Positions 1 through 9,561 of a DNA stretch of 64,000 nt are shown here, piece after piece (within the stretch, counting starts at the first letter, position 1; every line of letters starts with the position of its first letter). The stretch comes from Massilia litorea (GTDB lineage Bacteria; Pseudomonadota; Gammaproteobacteria; Burkholderiales; Burkholderiaceae_D). The notes below the pieces were generated by a model. That model ran no database searches. It was not told where the DNA came from and saw nothing but the letters and a program-made list of their open reading frames with translations. The position numbers were made by a program, and so were the translations under genes. The stretch is taken from assembly GCF_015101885.1 (NCBI RefSeq), contig NZ_CP062941.1, positions 4,340,001 through 4,404,000 of the forward strand, in the 5' to 3' direction.

Positions 1-1071
1 GATCTGCGCTTCGCGCAGGAAGTCGAGCAGGTATTCGAACTCGGCTTCCGTCTCGCCCGGGAAGCCGGCGATGAAGGTCGAGCGGATCGTCAGGTCCGGA
101 TTCATCTTGCGCCAGGCCAGGATGCGGTCCAGGTTCTTTTCGCCGGAAGCCGGACGCTTCATGCGCTTCAACACGTCCGGGTGCGCGTGCTGCATCGGGA
201 TGTCGAGGTAAGGCAGCACGTGACCGTCGCCCATCAGCGGGATGACCTGGTCGACGTGCGGATACGGGTAGACGTAGTGGAGGCGCACCCAGGCGTCGTA
301 CTGGCGCGCCAGCTGGCCCAGGGCCTCGGTCAGTTGCGTCATGTGGGTCTTGATCGGGCGGCCGTTCCAGAAGCCGGTGCGGAATTTCACATCGACGCCA
401 TACGCGCTCGTGTCCTGCGAAATCACCAGCAGTTCCTTGACGCCGGCCTTGAACAGGTTTTCGGCTTCGATCAGCACTTCATGGATCGGGCGCGAGACCA
501 GGTCGCCGCGCATCGACGGGATGATGCAGAAACTGCAGCGGTGGTTGCAGCCTTCGGAAATCTTCAAATACGCGTAGTGCTTCGGCGTCAGCTTGACGCC
601 ATGGTCCGGCATCAGGTCGATGAAGGGATCGTGCGGTTTCGGCAGGTGCAGGTGCACCGACTCCATCACTTCGGCCATCGCATGCGGGCCGGTCACGGCC
701 AGCACCTTCGGGTGCACCTTGGTGATGATGTCGTCGCCCGCGGCGTCCTTCTTCGCGCCCAGGCAGCCGGTGACGATGACTTTACCGTTTTCGGCCAGGG
801 CCTCGCCGATCGCGTCGAGCGACTCCTGCACCGCGGCATCGATGAAGCCGCAGGTGTTGACGATCACGAGGTCGGCACCGGCATACGACTTGGCGGTCTG
901 GTAACCCTCGGCGCGCAGCTGGGTCAGGATCTGTTCCGAGTCGACCAGCGCCTTCGGGCAGCCGAGCGAGACGAAACCGACCTTCGGTGCGGCGGCTGGG
1001 GCAGCCGAAGGTGCACCAACTGCGGTCTCAGGGTTGGCGGCGGGGACGGGATTGCGGCGGAGTTCGAGCAT
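1..1071 (-). CDS. rimO: Ribosomal protein S12 methylthiotransferase RimO (C-terminus outside window)
   Basis: RimO is a radical-SAM enzyme that adds a methylthio group to an aspartate of ribosomal protein S12. The minus-strand frame is open from the ATG at 1071 to the window edge, 357 codons without a stop. After a proline/alanine-rich leader come the three cysteines of the N-terminal MTTase domain ([22 protein letters not shown]), then the radical-SAM cluster CNHRCSFC inside [20 protein letters not shown]. The last readable part contains [19 protein letters not shown], typical of RimO rather than MiaB. The TRAM domain at the C-terminus lies beyond base 1. It diverges from the chemoreceptor gene across 195 nt. 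Confidence 0.95.
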   Translation of the reverse strand, partial: MLELRRNPVPAANPETAVGAPSAAPAAAPKVGFVSLGCPKALVDSEQILTQLRAEGYQTAKSYAGADLVIVNTCGFIDAAVQESLDAIGEALAENGKVIVTGCLGAKKDAAGDDIITKVHPKVLAVTGPHAMAEVMESVHLHLPKPHDPFIDLMPDHGVKLTPKHYAYLKISEGCNHRCSFCIIPSMRGDLVSRPIHEVLIEAENLFKAGVKELLVISQDTSAYGVDVKFRTGFWNGRPIKTHMTQLTEALGQLARQYDAWVRLHYVYPYPHVDQVIPLMGDGHVLPYLDIPMQHAHPDVLKRMKRPASGEKNLDRILAWRKMNPDLTIRSTFIAGFPGETEAEFEYLLDFLREAQI

Positions 1072-1266
1072 GGGCAGGAGGCGACAAAGTAAACGGGCAA
1101 TCTGCGATTGTACCTGAACGCACACGGGGGGACCACCGGGTGGGCGTTTCGCGGCTGTGGATTTCCACAGCTGGTGCCAGGGTGTCGTTTTCTGGAAACC
1201 ACTGATACTTTCCATGTGGATATACTTTCCGGTTCCCGAACAGCCTACTCTCACCGGTTTCTCCAC

Positions 1267-2934
1267 ATGAATATCAATAAACTTGGCGTCGGCAAGCGTC
1301 TTGCCCTCGCCTTTTCCATCATGCTCGTCATCATGGTCGGCATGGCCGTCGGCAGCCTGGCCCGCATGGCCACCATCCAGGGCAAACTCGACCGCATCGT
1401 CAGCCATGACAACGTCAAGCTCGGCATGATCATGGAGATCCGCCAATCGGTCATGAACGCGATCATGAACGGCCGCAACATCGCCCTGATGCACGACCCG
1501 GCCGAGATCGAGGCCGAAAACAAGCGCCTGGCTGCGAACCGCGCAGTCTATGCCGACACCTTCAAGCGCCTCGAAGCCCTGGCCACGACGCCTGAAGAAA
1601 AAGCGGCGCTCGACAAGATCACCGCCAGCCGCGCTGCCGCGGTCGACGTGGTCACGAAGATGACCACGCTGGTCAAGGCAGGCGAGCGCGAAGCCTCGAA
1701 CCGCGTGCTGCTGCTCGAACTGCAGCCGCTGCAGGCCAAGACCATCGAGGCGATGGACGCCATGGTGAAGCACGAGGAAGGCCTGGTCGCCGAAGCCGCC
1801 CGCGAAGCCGGCGCCGCCCACGAGGCCGCGCGCGTGCAGACCGCGCTGATCACCCTCGGCGCGCTGGCCATCGGCGCCCTGCTCGCCTGGACCATTACCC
1901 GCGGCCTGCTGCGCCAGCTGGGCGGCGAGCCGCTGTATGCTGCGACGATCGCCGAACAGATCGCGCAAGGCGCCCTGAACGTGCCGATCGCGGTGCGGGA
2001 AGGCGACACGGGCAGCCTGCTGTTCGCCCTGCGCACCATGCGCGACAACCTGGCCAGCCTGGTCGGCCAGGTCCGCGTTGCCACCGACAGCATCGCCCAG
2101 GCCTCCGCCGAAGTCGCCGGCGGCAGCGCCGATCTCTCGAGCCGCACCGAATCCCAGGCCGGCACCCTGGAAGAGACGGCCTCGTCGATGGAAGAACTGA
2201 CCGCGACCGTGAAGCACAATGCGGACAATGCGGCGCAAGCCGACACCCTGGCGCGCGCCGCCTCGAAGGTCGCTGAACGCGGCGGCAGCGTCGTGCTTGA
2301 CGTGGTCGGCACGATGGGCGCGATCAACCATTCCTCGAAGAAGATCGTCGACATCATCGGCGTCATCGACGGCATCGCCTTCCAGACCAATATCCTTGCG
2401 CTGAACGCGGCCGTGGAAGCGGCCCGCGCCGGCGAACAGGGCCGCGGCTTTGCGGTCGTCGCCAGCGAAGTGCGCAACCTGGCCCAGCGCTCGGCCGCCG
2501 CGGCCAAGGAAATCAAGGGCCTGATCGCCGATTCGGTGGACAAGGTCGACGCCGGCAGCAAGCTGGTGGACGAGGCCGGCAGCACGATGCACGAAATCGT
2601 CGACAGCATCCGCCAGGTGGCGACGCTGGTGAAAGGCATCACGGTCGCGAGCGGGGAACAGTCGCGCGGCATCGAGCAGATCAATGTCGCACTGATCGAG
2701 ATGGATGGGGTGACCCAGCAGAATGCGGCCCTGGTCGAGGAAGCGGCGGCTGCGGCGCAGGCGATGCAGCAGCAGGCCGGGGCGCTGGCGCAGCTGGTCA
2801 GTGTGTTCCAGTTGGGGAATGAGACGAAGGCGCTGGGCCGGGCGGTGTCGCCGCAGCGGCAGTTACCGGCAGTGAAAGCAGCGCCGGCCCGCAAGGCGGT
2901 CGCGGCGGGTGCCGACAGCTGGGAAGAGTTTTAA
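1267..2934 (+). CDS. Methyl-accepting chemotaxis protein
   Basis: This is a 555-residue transmembrane chemoreceptor. TM1 lies near residues 12-33, a four-helix-bundle-like periplasmic domain follows, TM2 is near 192-214 ([20 protein letters not shown]), then a HAMP domain and a long coiled-coil signalling domain. The hairpin tip at about residues 376-417 carries the conserved [20 protein letters not shown] and [16 protein letters not shown] stretches. The ATG at 1267 (MNINKLG) is preferred over an upstream in-frame ATG at 1108, because the extra residues look like translated intergenic DNA. The protein ends in SWEEF, which fits the xWxxF tether that recruits CheR/CheB in some receptors. The ligand cannot be told from the sequence. 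A terminator follows directly. Confidence 0.93.
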   Translation: MNINKLGVGKRLALAFSIMLVIMVGMAVGSLARMATIQGKLDRIVSHDNVKLGMIMEIRQSVMNAIMNGRNIALMHDPAEIEAENKRLAANRAVYADTFKRLEALATTPEEKAALDKITASRAAAVDVVTKMTTLVKAGEREASNRVLLLELQPLQAKTIEAMDAMVKHEEGLVAEAAREAGAAHEAARVQTALITLGALAIGALLAWTITRGLLRQLGGEPLYAATIAEQIAQGALNVPIAVREGDTGSLLFALRTMRDNLASLVGQVRVATDSIAQASAEVAGGSADLSSRTESQAGTLEETASSMEELTATVKHNADNAAQADTLARAASKVAERGGSVVLDVVGTMGAINHSSKKIVDIIGVIDGIAFQTNILALNAAVEAARAGEQGRGFAVVASEVRNLAQRSAAAAKEIKGLIADSVDKVDAGSKLVDEAGSTMHEIVDSIRQVATLVKGITVASGEQSRGIEQINVALIEMDGVTQQNAALVEEAAAAAQAMQQQAGALAQLVSVFQLGNETKALGRAVSPQRQLPAVKAAPARKAVAAGADSWEEF

Positions 2935-2944
2935 TTTATACGAG

Positions 2945-2983
2945 CGATAACGGGGCTGTTGCCTGCACCGTTATCGTTTTTTT
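2945..2983 (+). terminator. Rho-independent terminator after chemoreceptor gene
   Basis: A 9-bp perfect stem, cgataacgg (2945-2953) with ccgttatcg (2968-2976), closes a 14-nt loop and is followed by seven T residues. It starts 10 nt after the stop codon of the chemoreceptor gene. Confidence 0.85.
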
Positions 2984-2985
2984 GA

Positions 2986-3089
2986 CTCCGCGTGGGCTCG
3001 GGAGCCCGCCCTACGGTTGAGGTCACGGGCTCGCGGCAGCGCCCGTCCGCGGCGTTTTCCGTAGGGTGGGCTCTCCGAGCCCACGCGGA
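2986..3089. repeat. Paired REP-like palindrome, copy 1
   Basis: Two inverted copies of a short palindromic unit face each other: gcgtgggctcgggagcccgc followed by cctacg in the left arm (2989-3015), and gtagggtgggctctccgagc followed by ccacgcgg in the right arm (3061-3088), separated by about 45 nt. A related pair lies at 11213-11286. Both sit in non-coding DNA just after a plus-strand gene and before a minus-strand gene. No transposase or RAYT gene is nearby. Confidence 0.7.
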
Positions 3090-3143
3090 TCATGCGGACC
3101 AGGAATACCCCACGCAACAGCGCCGCGAAGTCCGCAGACGAGC

Positions 3144-3716
3144 TTACTTCTTGTCCGTCGGCGGCACCGGCGGAAACGGAAACGCGCTGAACAACACCTT
3201 GCTCTGGTTCTGCATCTGCTCCTGCATCTGCATGAACAGGTTCTTGCTCTGGTCGATGTAGTTGTTCATCATGCCCTGCATCATCGGGCCTTGCACGTTC
3301 ATGAACTGGGTCCACATTTCCGGGCTGAAGGGTTTGCCTTCGAGGGCGCCGGCGGCATTGCTGGTGAACTTGTTCTGGATGTCGGTGAAGGCCTGGACGT
3401 TCTTTTCCAGGTAGGAACCCATCATCCCCTGCATCGCATGGCCGTAGTAACGGATGATCTGGGCCAGCACGGCGCTCGAGAACATCGGCGCGCCGTTCGC
3501 TTCCTCTTCCAGGATGATCTGCAGCAGGATCGCGCGGGTCAGGTCTTCATTCGTCTTGGCGTCGACCACCGTGAACTCGTCGGCGTCGAGGACCAGCTGC
3601 TTCACGTCCGTCAGGGTGATGTAGGAGCTGGTCTGGGTGTCGTAGAGACGACGGTTCGGGTATTTCTTGATCAGGCGTTCAGTACTGTTTTTTGCACTAC
3701 TCATCTCAAGTTCCAT
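3144..3716 (-). CDS. phaR: Polyhydroxyalkanoate synthesis repressor PhaR
   Basis: PhaR is a DNA- and PHA-granule-binding repressor that controls phasin and PHA genes. The N-terminus carries the family hallmark IKKYPNRRLYDTQTSSYITL followed by the PHB/PHA accumulation regulator DNA-binding domain. The C-terminal half is methionine- and glutamine-rich (MQMQEQMQNQS), as in other betaproteobacterial PhaR proteins. The length is 190 residues from the ATG at 3716. A start at 3704 (MSSAKNS, with GGA 7 nt upstream) is equally plausible. It follows phaC on the same strand after about 200 nt, which suggests its own promoter. Confidence 0.94.
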   Translation of the reverse strand: MELEMSSAKNSTERLIKKYPNRRLYDTQTSSYITLTDVKQLVLDADEFTVVDAKTNEDLTRAILLQIILEEEANGAPMFSSAVLAQIIRYYGHAMQGMMGSYLEKNVQAFTDIQNKFTSNAAGALEGKPFSPEMWTQFMNVQGPMMQGMMNNYIDQSKNLFMQMQEQMQNQSKVLFSAFPFPPVPPTDKK

Positions 3717-3913
3717 GTTGCGTCCGCCTTATGGGCGGCGCTGCGAAGATTGTTCAATAGGCCGGCGTCGGTGCGTCCAGGAGGCCATGGATGTTGCCCA
3801 ACAGGACGAACCAACTAAAAATACCACGTTCGATGCGCAGGTGCAGCAATTATCGCTTTTGCCACTGAATTTATTTCAAGGCAAGACACACCTGGGTCTC
3901 GCAGTTTGTCCGT

Positions 3914-5671
3914 TCAGTCCGCCCTTGCCTTCACATAACGGCCCGGTGCCGGTTCGGTCGGCTGGTATTGCGCATTGCCGAATGCAGTCGGCGCCGGCAC
4001 TTCTTCGCCACCATTCTCCTGCAGGAAGCGGGCCCATTCCGGCCACCAGCTGCCCTTGTTTTCCTGCGCGCCGGCGAACCATTCGTCGGGCGACAGCGGC
4101 CCCTTGCGGCCCTTCTTCTCGTTCAGCTTGTCATTCACCCAGTAGCTGCGCTTGCCCTTCGAGGCCGGATTGATCACGCCGGCGATATGGCCCGAGGCGC
4201 CCAGCACGAAGCGGTTCGCCTTCGGCTTTTTCGGGTTCAGCAAATTCATCGAGGCGAACGCGGCCGGCCACGGCACGATGTGGTCTTCCTTGGAGCCGTA
4301 GACGAAGACCGGCGCCTCGATGCGCCCGAGGTCGACCGGCACGCCGCAGACCGTCAGTTGGCCCGGCACCCTCAGTTTGTTCTCGAGATAGGTGTTGCGC
4401 AGGTACCAGCAGAACATCGGTCCCGGCAGGTTCGTGCTGTCGGCATTCCAGTACAGCAAGTCGAATGCCGGCGGCACCTTGCCCTTCAGGTAGTTCTGCT
4501 GGACATAGTTCCACACCAGGTCGTTCGGACGCAGGGCCGAGAAGGTCGTCGCCAGGTCGCGTCCCGGCATGATGCCGCCCTTGGCCAGCGAGGCTTCGCG
4601 CCGCGCCACCTGGTCTTCATCGATGAAGACCTCCAGCACGCCGGTGTCGGAAAAGTCGAGCAGGGTCGTCAGCAGCGAGAGGCTGGCGGCCGGCTGCTGG
4701 TCGCGCGCGGCGAGTACCGCCAGCGCGCTGGCGGCGATCGTGCCGCCGACGCAGAAACCGAAGACGTGGATCTTGTCCTGGTTACTGATTTCGCGCGTGA
4801 CCCGGATCGCCTCGATCGCACCGCGTTCGACGTAATCGTCCCAGGAGAGGTTCGCCATCGATTTGTCCGGATTGCGCCACGAGACCATGAACACGGTATT
4901 GCCCTGCTCGACGACATAGCGCACCAGCGAGTTTTCCGGCTGCAGGTCGAGGATGTAGAACTTGTTGATGCACGGCGGGATCATCAGCAGGGGACGGGCG
5001 CGCACGGTCGGCGTCGCCGGGCTGTACTGGATCAGCTGGAACAGGTCGTTTTCATAGACCACCTGGCCGGCGCTGGTGCCGACGTTCTTGCCCACCTCGA
5101 AGGCCGATTCGTCGGTCTGCGAAATGCGCCCCTTGCGCAGGTCTTCCAGCATGTTCTGCAGGCCCCTGGTCAGGCTCTCGCCCTTCGATTCGATGAGCTT
5201 GGCCTGGGCTTCCGGATTCGTTGCCAGGAAATTGGCGGGCGACATGGCGTCGACCATTTGCTGGACCGTGAAACGGATCTTCTGGCGCTCGCGCGGACCG
5301 GCCTCGACCGCGTCGGCCAGGGCTACCATGAATTCGCTGTTGAGCAGGTAGGAGGCGGCCGTGATGGCGGCGAAGGGCGTCGCCGTCCATTCGGAACTGG
5401 AAAAACGCTTGTCCTGCAGTTGCGGGGTCTTGCCGACGATGAAATCCTGCCACAAGCGCCCTGCTTTCTGCAGGTAATCCTGGCGCAAGGTGTCGAGCTT
5501 GGCCGGGGCGATCGTCACGTTGAAATCCTTGAACACGCCGGCCAGCGGATTGGCGGCGGCGGCCTGCATGCCACCGGCCGCGGGCAGGTTCAACCACCCC
5601 TGCCACGCCGAGGGATCGGTGAACTGGTTCATCCAGGTGGTGGCGAAAGCTTGTGGGTCGGGCATATTCAT
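3914..5671 (-). CDS. phaC: Class I poly(R)-hydroxyalkanoate synthase PhaC
   Basis: This enzyme polymerises (R)-3-hydroxyacyl-CoA into polyhydroxyalkanoate at the granule surface. At 585 residues it has the usual class I length. The N-terminal domain is followed by an alpha/beta-hydrolase core. The lipase-like box is GFCVGG with catalytic Cys about 307. The catalytic Asp is about 463 (GSKEDHIVPW) and the His about 495 (LGASGHIAGVINP). These match the Cys-Asp-His triad of characterised class I synthases. The ATG at 5671 has GGA 7 nt upstream; an ATG two codons later is an alternative. No phaA, phaB or phasin gene is adjacent, so the monomer pathway must be encoded elsewhere. Confidence 0.97.
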   Translation of the reverse strand: MNMPDPQAFATTWMNQFTDPSAWQGWLNLPAAGGMQAAAANPLAGVFKDFNVTIAPAKLDTLRQDYLQKAGRLWQDFIVGKTPQLQDKRFSSSEWTATPFAAITAASYLLNSEFMVALADAVEAGPRERQKIRFTVQQMVDAMSPANFLATNPEAQAKLIESKGESLTRGLQNMLEDLRKGRISQTDESAFEVGKNVGTSAGQVVYENDLFQLIQYSPATPTVRARPLLMIPPCINKFYILDLQPENSLVRYVVEQGNTVFMVSWRNPDKSMANLSWDDYVERGAIEAIRVTREISNQDKIHVFGFCVGGTIAASALAVLAARDQQPAASLSLLTTLLDFSDTGVLEVFIDEDQVARREASLAKGGIMPGRDLATTFSALRPNDLVWNYVQQNYLKGKVPPAFDLLYWNADSTNLPGPMFCWYLRNTYLENKLRVPGQLTVCGVPVDLGRIEAPVFVYGSKEDHIVPWPAAFASMNLLNPKKPKANRFVLGASGHIAGVINPASKGKRSYWVNDKLNEKKGRKGPLSPDEWFAGAQENKGSWWPEWARFLQENGGEEVPAPTAFGNAQYQPTEPAPGRYVKARAD

Positions 5672-5740
5672 GTCGGCGTCCGTTAGAATCGGCTTGGTTA
5701 AGTCGCGTAGTTAAAGTCTGGCAATCAACTGGAGAAACGT

Positions 5741-5977
5741 ATGTGGATCGTCGCAATCGGCTGGAGTTATGTCGTCATCCTGATGGCAGCGACGGAAACG
5801 TCCTTCGTCGCGGGCGTGATGACTTTCCTCGTGTACTGCATGATACCGCTGTCTGTACTTTTTTACATCACCGGTGGCAAGCGGCGCCGGGCCCGGCGTG
5901 CCGCCGCTCAGGCGGCACCGGACGCTGGACGCCCCGGCGAGCGCGTGGAGACCGGGGAGCAAACTGAGAAGTATTGA
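5741..5977 (+). CDS. Small two-TM membrane protein, unknown function
   Basis: A 78-residue protein with two likely transmembrane helices (about residues 2-17 and 22-44) and a basic cytoplasmic tail beginning KRRRARR. A clear ribosome-binding site (ctggag) precedes the ATG. It diverges from phaC with only 69 nt between start codons, so the two probably share a control region. I do not recognise the family. It ends 15 nt before the tail of pgeF on the other strand. Confidence 0.75.
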   Translation: MWIVAIGWSYVVILMAATETSFVAGVMTFLVYCMIPLSVLFYITGGKRRRARRAAAQAAPDAGRPGERVETGEQTEKY

Positions 5978-5992
5978 TGACGCGAAAAAACG

Positions 5993-6769
5993 TCACTTGA
6001 GCCAGATCAAACTCGCCTGGCGTCCCGTCACGCCGTCGCGGCGATAGGAATAAAAGCGGCCGGTCTCGGTGTGCGTGCAGCGATCGCCGCCGGCGACACT
6101 GGCGACGCCAGCGCGCCCCAGCATCAGCCGCGCCAACGCAAACATGTCCGCCAGGTATTTCCCTTCGATGCCGGGACGCGGCACGAAGGCGAAACCGACG
6201 TCCACGCCCGGGAGCGCCGCGGCGAAACTGTCGAACACATCCTGCCCGACCTCGAAGGCCTGCGGCCCGATCGCCGGTCCCATCCAGGCGGTGATCTCGC
6301 CGGCGCCCGCCGCGCGCATGGCGGCCACGGTCTGCCCCAGCACGCCGCCGGCCAGCCCGCGCCAGCCCGCGTGCGCCGCCCCCACCACCTTGCCGCCGCG
6401 GTCGGCGAACAGCACCGGCAGGCAATCGGCCGTCAGGATGGCGCAGACAATGCCGGGCGCGGTCGCGATGCTGGCGTCGCCCGTGCGCACCGGTTGATCG
6501 GGGCCGACGGTGGCGGCATCGACCACGTCGGCGCCGTGCACCTGCGCGATCCAGGCCGGGCGGCCCGGCAGCAGGCCTTGCAGCCGGGCGCGATTCTCCG
6601 CCACGTGCGCCGGATCGTCGCCCACGTGCAGGCCGAGGTTGAAGCCGCCGCCGCCGCGCCCGTCGTCATACGGACCCTGCGACACGCCCCCGCGCCGCGT
6701 GCTGGCCAGCGCGCCGATATTGGCCGGCGCATCGGGCCAGTCGGGAATGACGAGCTCGGGTGCGTCCAT
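5993..6769 (-). CDS. pgeF: Peptidoglycan editing factor PgeF (YfiH, laccase-domain protein)
   Basis: This 258-residue protein of the YfiH/multicopper-oxidase-like family is known in E. coli to keep L-serine from replacing L-alanine in peptidoglycan precursors; older annotations call it polyphenol oxidase. Family motifs are STRRGGVSQGPYD near the N-terminus, QVHGADV, LTADCLPVLFAD and AHAGWRGLAGG, which supply the conserved His and Cys metal ligands. The ATG at 6769 overlaps the rluD stop codon by one base (TGATG), which favours coupled translation. The reading frame continues open upstream inside rluD, but that part is antisense-like and not homologous. The rluD-pgeF order is conserved across proteobacteria. 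Confidence 0.95.
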   Translation of the reverse strand: MDAPELVIPDWPDAPANIGALASTRRGGVSQGPYDDGRGGGGFNLGLHVGDDPAHVAENRARLQGLLPGRPAWIAQVHGADVVDAATVGPDQPVRTGDASIATAPGIVCAILTADCLPVLFADRGGKVVGAAHAGWRGLAGGVLGQTVAAMRAAGAGEITAWMGPAIGPQAFEVGQDVFDSFAAALPGVDVGFAFVPRPGIEGKYLADMFALARLMLGRAGVASVAGGDRCTHTETGRFYSYRRDGVTGRQASLIWLK

Positions 6770-7812
6770 CACACCGATTCCGGCTCGGGGATGCCGGCTT
6801 TTGCGATCAGTTCCGCAAAATCGGCGGCCAGCGGCACGACCCATTCGCACTGCTCGCCCGTGGCCGGATGGACCAGGCCGAGGCGGCGCGCCTGCAGCGC
6901 CTGGCGATGGAAGACCGGGGACAGGTGGGTTTTGCCGTAGACGGAATCGCCGACCAGGCCGAAGCCGATCGACAGCATGTGCACGCGGATCTGGTGGGTA
7001 CGGCCCGTCTCCAGGCGGCACTGCACCAGGCTGACCGGGCGGCGGTCGAGCATGCCTTCGGCGACGCGGGTGTAGTGGGTGATCGCCGGTTTCGCGCCCA
7101 GGCTGGTCGAGACCGCCATCTTGACGCGGTCTTTCGGATGGCGCCCCATCGAGGCGTCGATCGTGCCCGACAACTGCGGCGTGCCCCAGACCAGGGCAAA
7201 GTATTCGCGCTTCACGGTACGTGCCTGCAACTGGCGCACCAGGTCGGTCTGGGCGGCCAGGGTCTTGCCGACCACCATCAGGCCGCTCGTGTCCTTGTCG
7301 AGGCGGTGCACGATGCCCGCGCGCGGCACCGAGGCCAGCTGCGGCGCATGGTGCAGCAGGCCGTTCAGCAGCGTGCCCGACCAGTTGCCGGCGCCCGGGT
7401 GCACGACCAGGCCGGCCGGCTTGTTGATCACGAGGATGTGCTCGTCTTCAAACACGATGTTCAGCGCGATTTCTTCCGGCGCGAATGCGGTGTCCTCGGG
7501 CGCCGGTTGCGGGCGCACTTCAATGGTTTCATCGCCATAGGCCGTGTCCTTGCCGCGCGCGGTCTTGCCGTCGACCAGGATGTGGCCGCCGTCGAACCAG
7601 AGCTGCAGGCGGCTGCGCGAGAACTGCGGCACCAGGGTGGCGACGACCTTGTCCAGACGCTGGCCGCACGCCGTTTCGTCCAGGTGCAGGGTGATCGGGG
7701 AGAGGTCGATGCCGCTGGGGGCAAGGAACGCAACTTCGTCGGCATCGATTTCATCGTCGAAATCGGGGTCCAGGGGCAAATCCGCCGAAATCGGCGCAGG
7801 AGTTAATATCAC
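6769..7812 (-). CDS. rluD: 23S rRNA pseudouridine synthase RluD
   Basis: RluD makes the pseudouridines of helix 69 in 23S rRNA. The 347-residue protein has an acidic N-terminal extension, an S4-type RNA-binding domain (CGQRLDKVVATLVPQFSRSR), and the RluA-family catalytic domain with the signature HRLDKDTSGLMVV. The catalytic Asp is about residue 172. Later motifs GRTHQIRVH and DSVYG agree with the family. It diverges from bamD across 64 nt and is followed by pgeF with a one-base overlap, the arrangement also seen in E. coli (bamD/rluD/yfiH). Confidence 0.96.
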   Translation of the reverse strand: MILTPAPISADLPLDPDFDDEIDADEVAFLAPSGIDLSPITLHLDETACGQRLDKVVATLVPQFSRSRLQLWFDGGHILVDGKTARGKDTAYGDETIEVRPQPAPEDTAFAPEEIALNIVFEDEHILVINKPAGLVVHPGAGNWSGTLLNGLLHHAPQLASVPRAGIVHRLDKDTSGLMVVGKTLAAQTDLVRQLQARTVKREYFALVWGTPQLSGTIDASMGRHPKDRVKMAVSTSLGAKPAITHYTRVAEGMLDRRPVSLVQCRLETGRTHQIRVHMLSIGFGLVGDSVYGKTHLSPVFHRQALQARRLGLVHPATGEQCEWVVPLAADFAELIAKAGIPEPESV

Positions 7813-7827
7813 GTCAGTCCCATCGGC

Positions 7828-7833
7828 TATAAT
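7828..7833 (+). promoter_or_regulatory. Possible -10 element for bamD
   Basis: A perfect TATAAT lies in the 64-nt gap between the divergent rluD and bamD start codons, about 44 nt before the bamD ATG. No good -35 hexamer is visible at the right distance, so this is a candidate only. Confidence 0.35.
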
Positions 7834-7876
7834 CAGCCGTTCGTTGAATCTCGGTAAAACTTTTCTGCAAAAAGCT

Positions 7877-8716
7877 ATGCAAAAAAAACTGTTGGTGGTG
7901 GTTGCTATGAGTGCCCTGTTCGGTCTGTCGGGCTGCGGGCTCTTGCCTGAGAAAACCGACGAGACCGCAAAGTGGTCAGCGGAGAAATTATACGCTGAGG
8001 CACGCGAAGAGATGGCCGGCGCCCATTACGAGGCGGCGATCAAGTTGTTCCAGCGCCTCGAAGCGAGCTATCCGTTCGGCACCTACGCCACCCAGGCGCA
8101 GATGGAAATTGCGTACGCGCAGTACAAAGCCCAGGACCAGGCCGAAGCCCTGGCCTCGGTCGAGCGCTTCATCAAGCTGCACCCGAACCACCCGCAAGTC
8201 GATTACATGTACTACCTGCGCGGCCTGATCAACTTCAACGACCAGATCGGCTTCCTGAGCGTGATCTATTCGCAGGACCCGACCGAGCGCGACCCGCGCG
8301 CGACGCGCGAAGCCTTCGCCGCGTTCAAGGCCCTGGCCGACAAGTTCCCGAACAGTAAGTATGCGCCGGACGCGATCGCCCGCATGAACTACCTGATCAA
8401 TGCGATGGCGTCCTACGAAGTGCACGTGGCGAATTACTACTACCGCCGCGGGGCCTACCTGGCCGCCGTCAACCGCGCCCAGAACGCCGTGTCCGATTAT
8501 GCCGAAGCACCGGCACGCGAGGAAGCGCTGTTCATCATGATCCGCAGCTACGACAAGCTCGGCATGCTGCCGCTGCGCGACGACGCCCAGCGCGTGTTCA
8601 CCCTGAACTACCCGAACAGCCGCTTCCTGAACCCTAACGCCAGCGGCGATGCGCCGTGGTGGAAGTTCTGGTCGAAGTCGGGACCGAAGCCGGCGCCGAA
8701 GGATGCGTTGAAATAA
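7877..8716 (+). CDS. bamD: Outer membrane protein assembly factor BamD
   Basis: BamD is the essential lipoprotein of the BAM complex that inserts beta-barrel proteins into the outer membrane. The ATG at 7877 gives a lipoprotein signal peptide (MQKKLLVVVAMSALFGLSGC) with the lipidated Cys at position 20. The mature part consists of TPR repeats, with recognisable YPFGTYATQAQMEIAYAQYK, VDYMYYLRGLINFND and VANYYYRRGAYLAAVNRAQN. The total of 279 residues is normal for the family. It diverges from rluD. A bidirectional hairpin terminator separates it from the convergent yaaA. Confidence 0.97.
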   Translation: MQKKLLVVVAMSALFGLSGCGLLPEKTDETAKWSAEKLYAEAREEMAGAHYEAAIKLFQRLEASYPFGTYATQAQMEIAYAQYKAQDQAEALASVERFIKLHPNHPQVDYMYYLRGLINFNDQIGFLSVIYSQDPTERDPRATREAFAAFKALADKFPNSKYAPDAIARMNYLINAMASYEVHVANYYYRRGAYLAAVNRAQNAVSDYAEAPAREEALFIMIRSYDKLGMLPLRDDAQRVFTLNYPNSRFLNPNASGDAPWWKFWSKSGPKPAPKDALK

Positions 8717-8734
8717 TCCGGGGACAGGTTTCGC

Positions 8735-8757
8735 AAATGGGCACGCCGTGCCCATTT
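8735..8757. terminator. Bidirectional terminator between bamD and yaaA
   Basis: A perfect 11-bp stem, aaatgggcacg (8735-8745) with cgtgcccattt (8747-8757), lies in the 46-nt gap between the convergent bamD and yaaA stop codons. The A/T bases at the stem ends give a short U-run in both directions. Confidence 0.75.
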
Positions 8758-8762
8758 TACGT

Positions 8763-9533
8763 TTACACGCCTTCCTTGCGGCGGAACAGCCAGCTGCGTT
8801 CCGTTGACCCTTCGGGGACGAAGGCATAGCCGTCGACATCGAATTCCTTTAACGCTTCCGGATCCGTGATCGCCTTCTCGATCGCAAAGCGCGCCATCAT
8901 GCCGCGGGCGCGCTTGGCGTAGAACGAGATGATCTTGTACTTGCCGTTCTTCCAGTCCTCGAACACGGGCGTGATCACCGGCGCGGCCAGCAGCTTCGGC
9001 TTGACCGACTTGAAGTATTCTTCGGAAGCCAGGTTGACCAGTGCGTCCGATTTCGTAGCGGCCAGCTCGGCGTTCAGCGCCTGCGTGATGGTCTCGCCCC
9101 AGAAGGCGTACAGGTCCTTGCCGGCAGGCGTGGCCAGCTTCGTGCCCATCTCCAGCCGGTAGGGATGGATCAGGTCGAGCGGCCGCAACAGGCCATACAG
9201 GCCCGACAGGATGCGCAAATGGCGCTGGGCGAAGTCGATGGCGGCGGGTTGCAGGCTGCGTGCATCGAGGCCGTTGTAGACGTCGCCATTGAAGGCCATC
9301 GCGGCCCGGTAGCCCTCGGCATGGTCAAGCGTCCAGCTCGCGTAGCGCGCCACGTTCAGCGTCGCCAGCTGGTCCGAGATGTGCATCAGGTCGCCGACCT
9401 GGCCGGGCGACAGGTCGCGCAGCACGCCAATCAGTTGCGCGGCGCGCTTCGTGAAATCCGGCAGGGTGTGTTCGGCGGTCGGTGAAGGAGTGTCGAGGTC
9501 GAGCGATTTGGCGGGCGATAGGACAAGCAGCAT
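8763..9533 (-). CDS. yaaA: Peroxide stress protein YaaA (UPF0246)
   Basis: The 256-residue protein begins [18 protein letters not shown], the family signature, and contains [31 protein letters not shown] and [11 protein letters not shown]. YaaA of E. coli limits intracellular iron during peroxide stress and binds DNA. The start at 9533 matches the family length; the ATG at 9539 would add two residues. Neither has a strong ribosome-binding site. The frame stays open upstream, but that stretch is antisense to the divergent PIN-domain gene. Only 28 nt separate the two divergent start codons. Confidence 0.93.
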   Translation of the reverse strand: MLLVLSPAKSLDLDTPSPTAEHTLPDFTKRAAQLIGVLRDLSPGQVGDLMHISDQLATLNVARYASWTLDHAEGYRAAMAFNGDVYNGLDARSLQPAAIDFAQRHLRILSGLYGLLRPLDLIHPYRLEMGTKLATPAGKDLYAFWGETITQALNAELAATKSDALVNLASEEYFKSVKPKLLAAPVITPVFEDWKNGKYKIISFYAKRARGMMARFAIEKAITDPEALKEFDVDGYAFVPEGSTERSWLFRRKEGV

Positions 9534-9561
9534 AAACATTCGTAAGGCAACAAGATCCAGC

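Noticed and set aside
181..1092. A 303-codon plus-strand frame at the left edge.
   Set aside because: It is opposite rimO, whose motifs are unmistakable on the minus strand.
3717..3913. A PhaR operator between phaR and phaC (tgcagcaat near 3842).
   Set aside because: It is only loosely similar to TTGC/GCAA-type PhaR sites and is not palindromic enough to call.
3968..5686. A 572-codon plus-strand frame opposite phaC.
   Set aside because: Arg/His/Gln-rich product without domains; phaC on the minus strand has the full catalytic triad.
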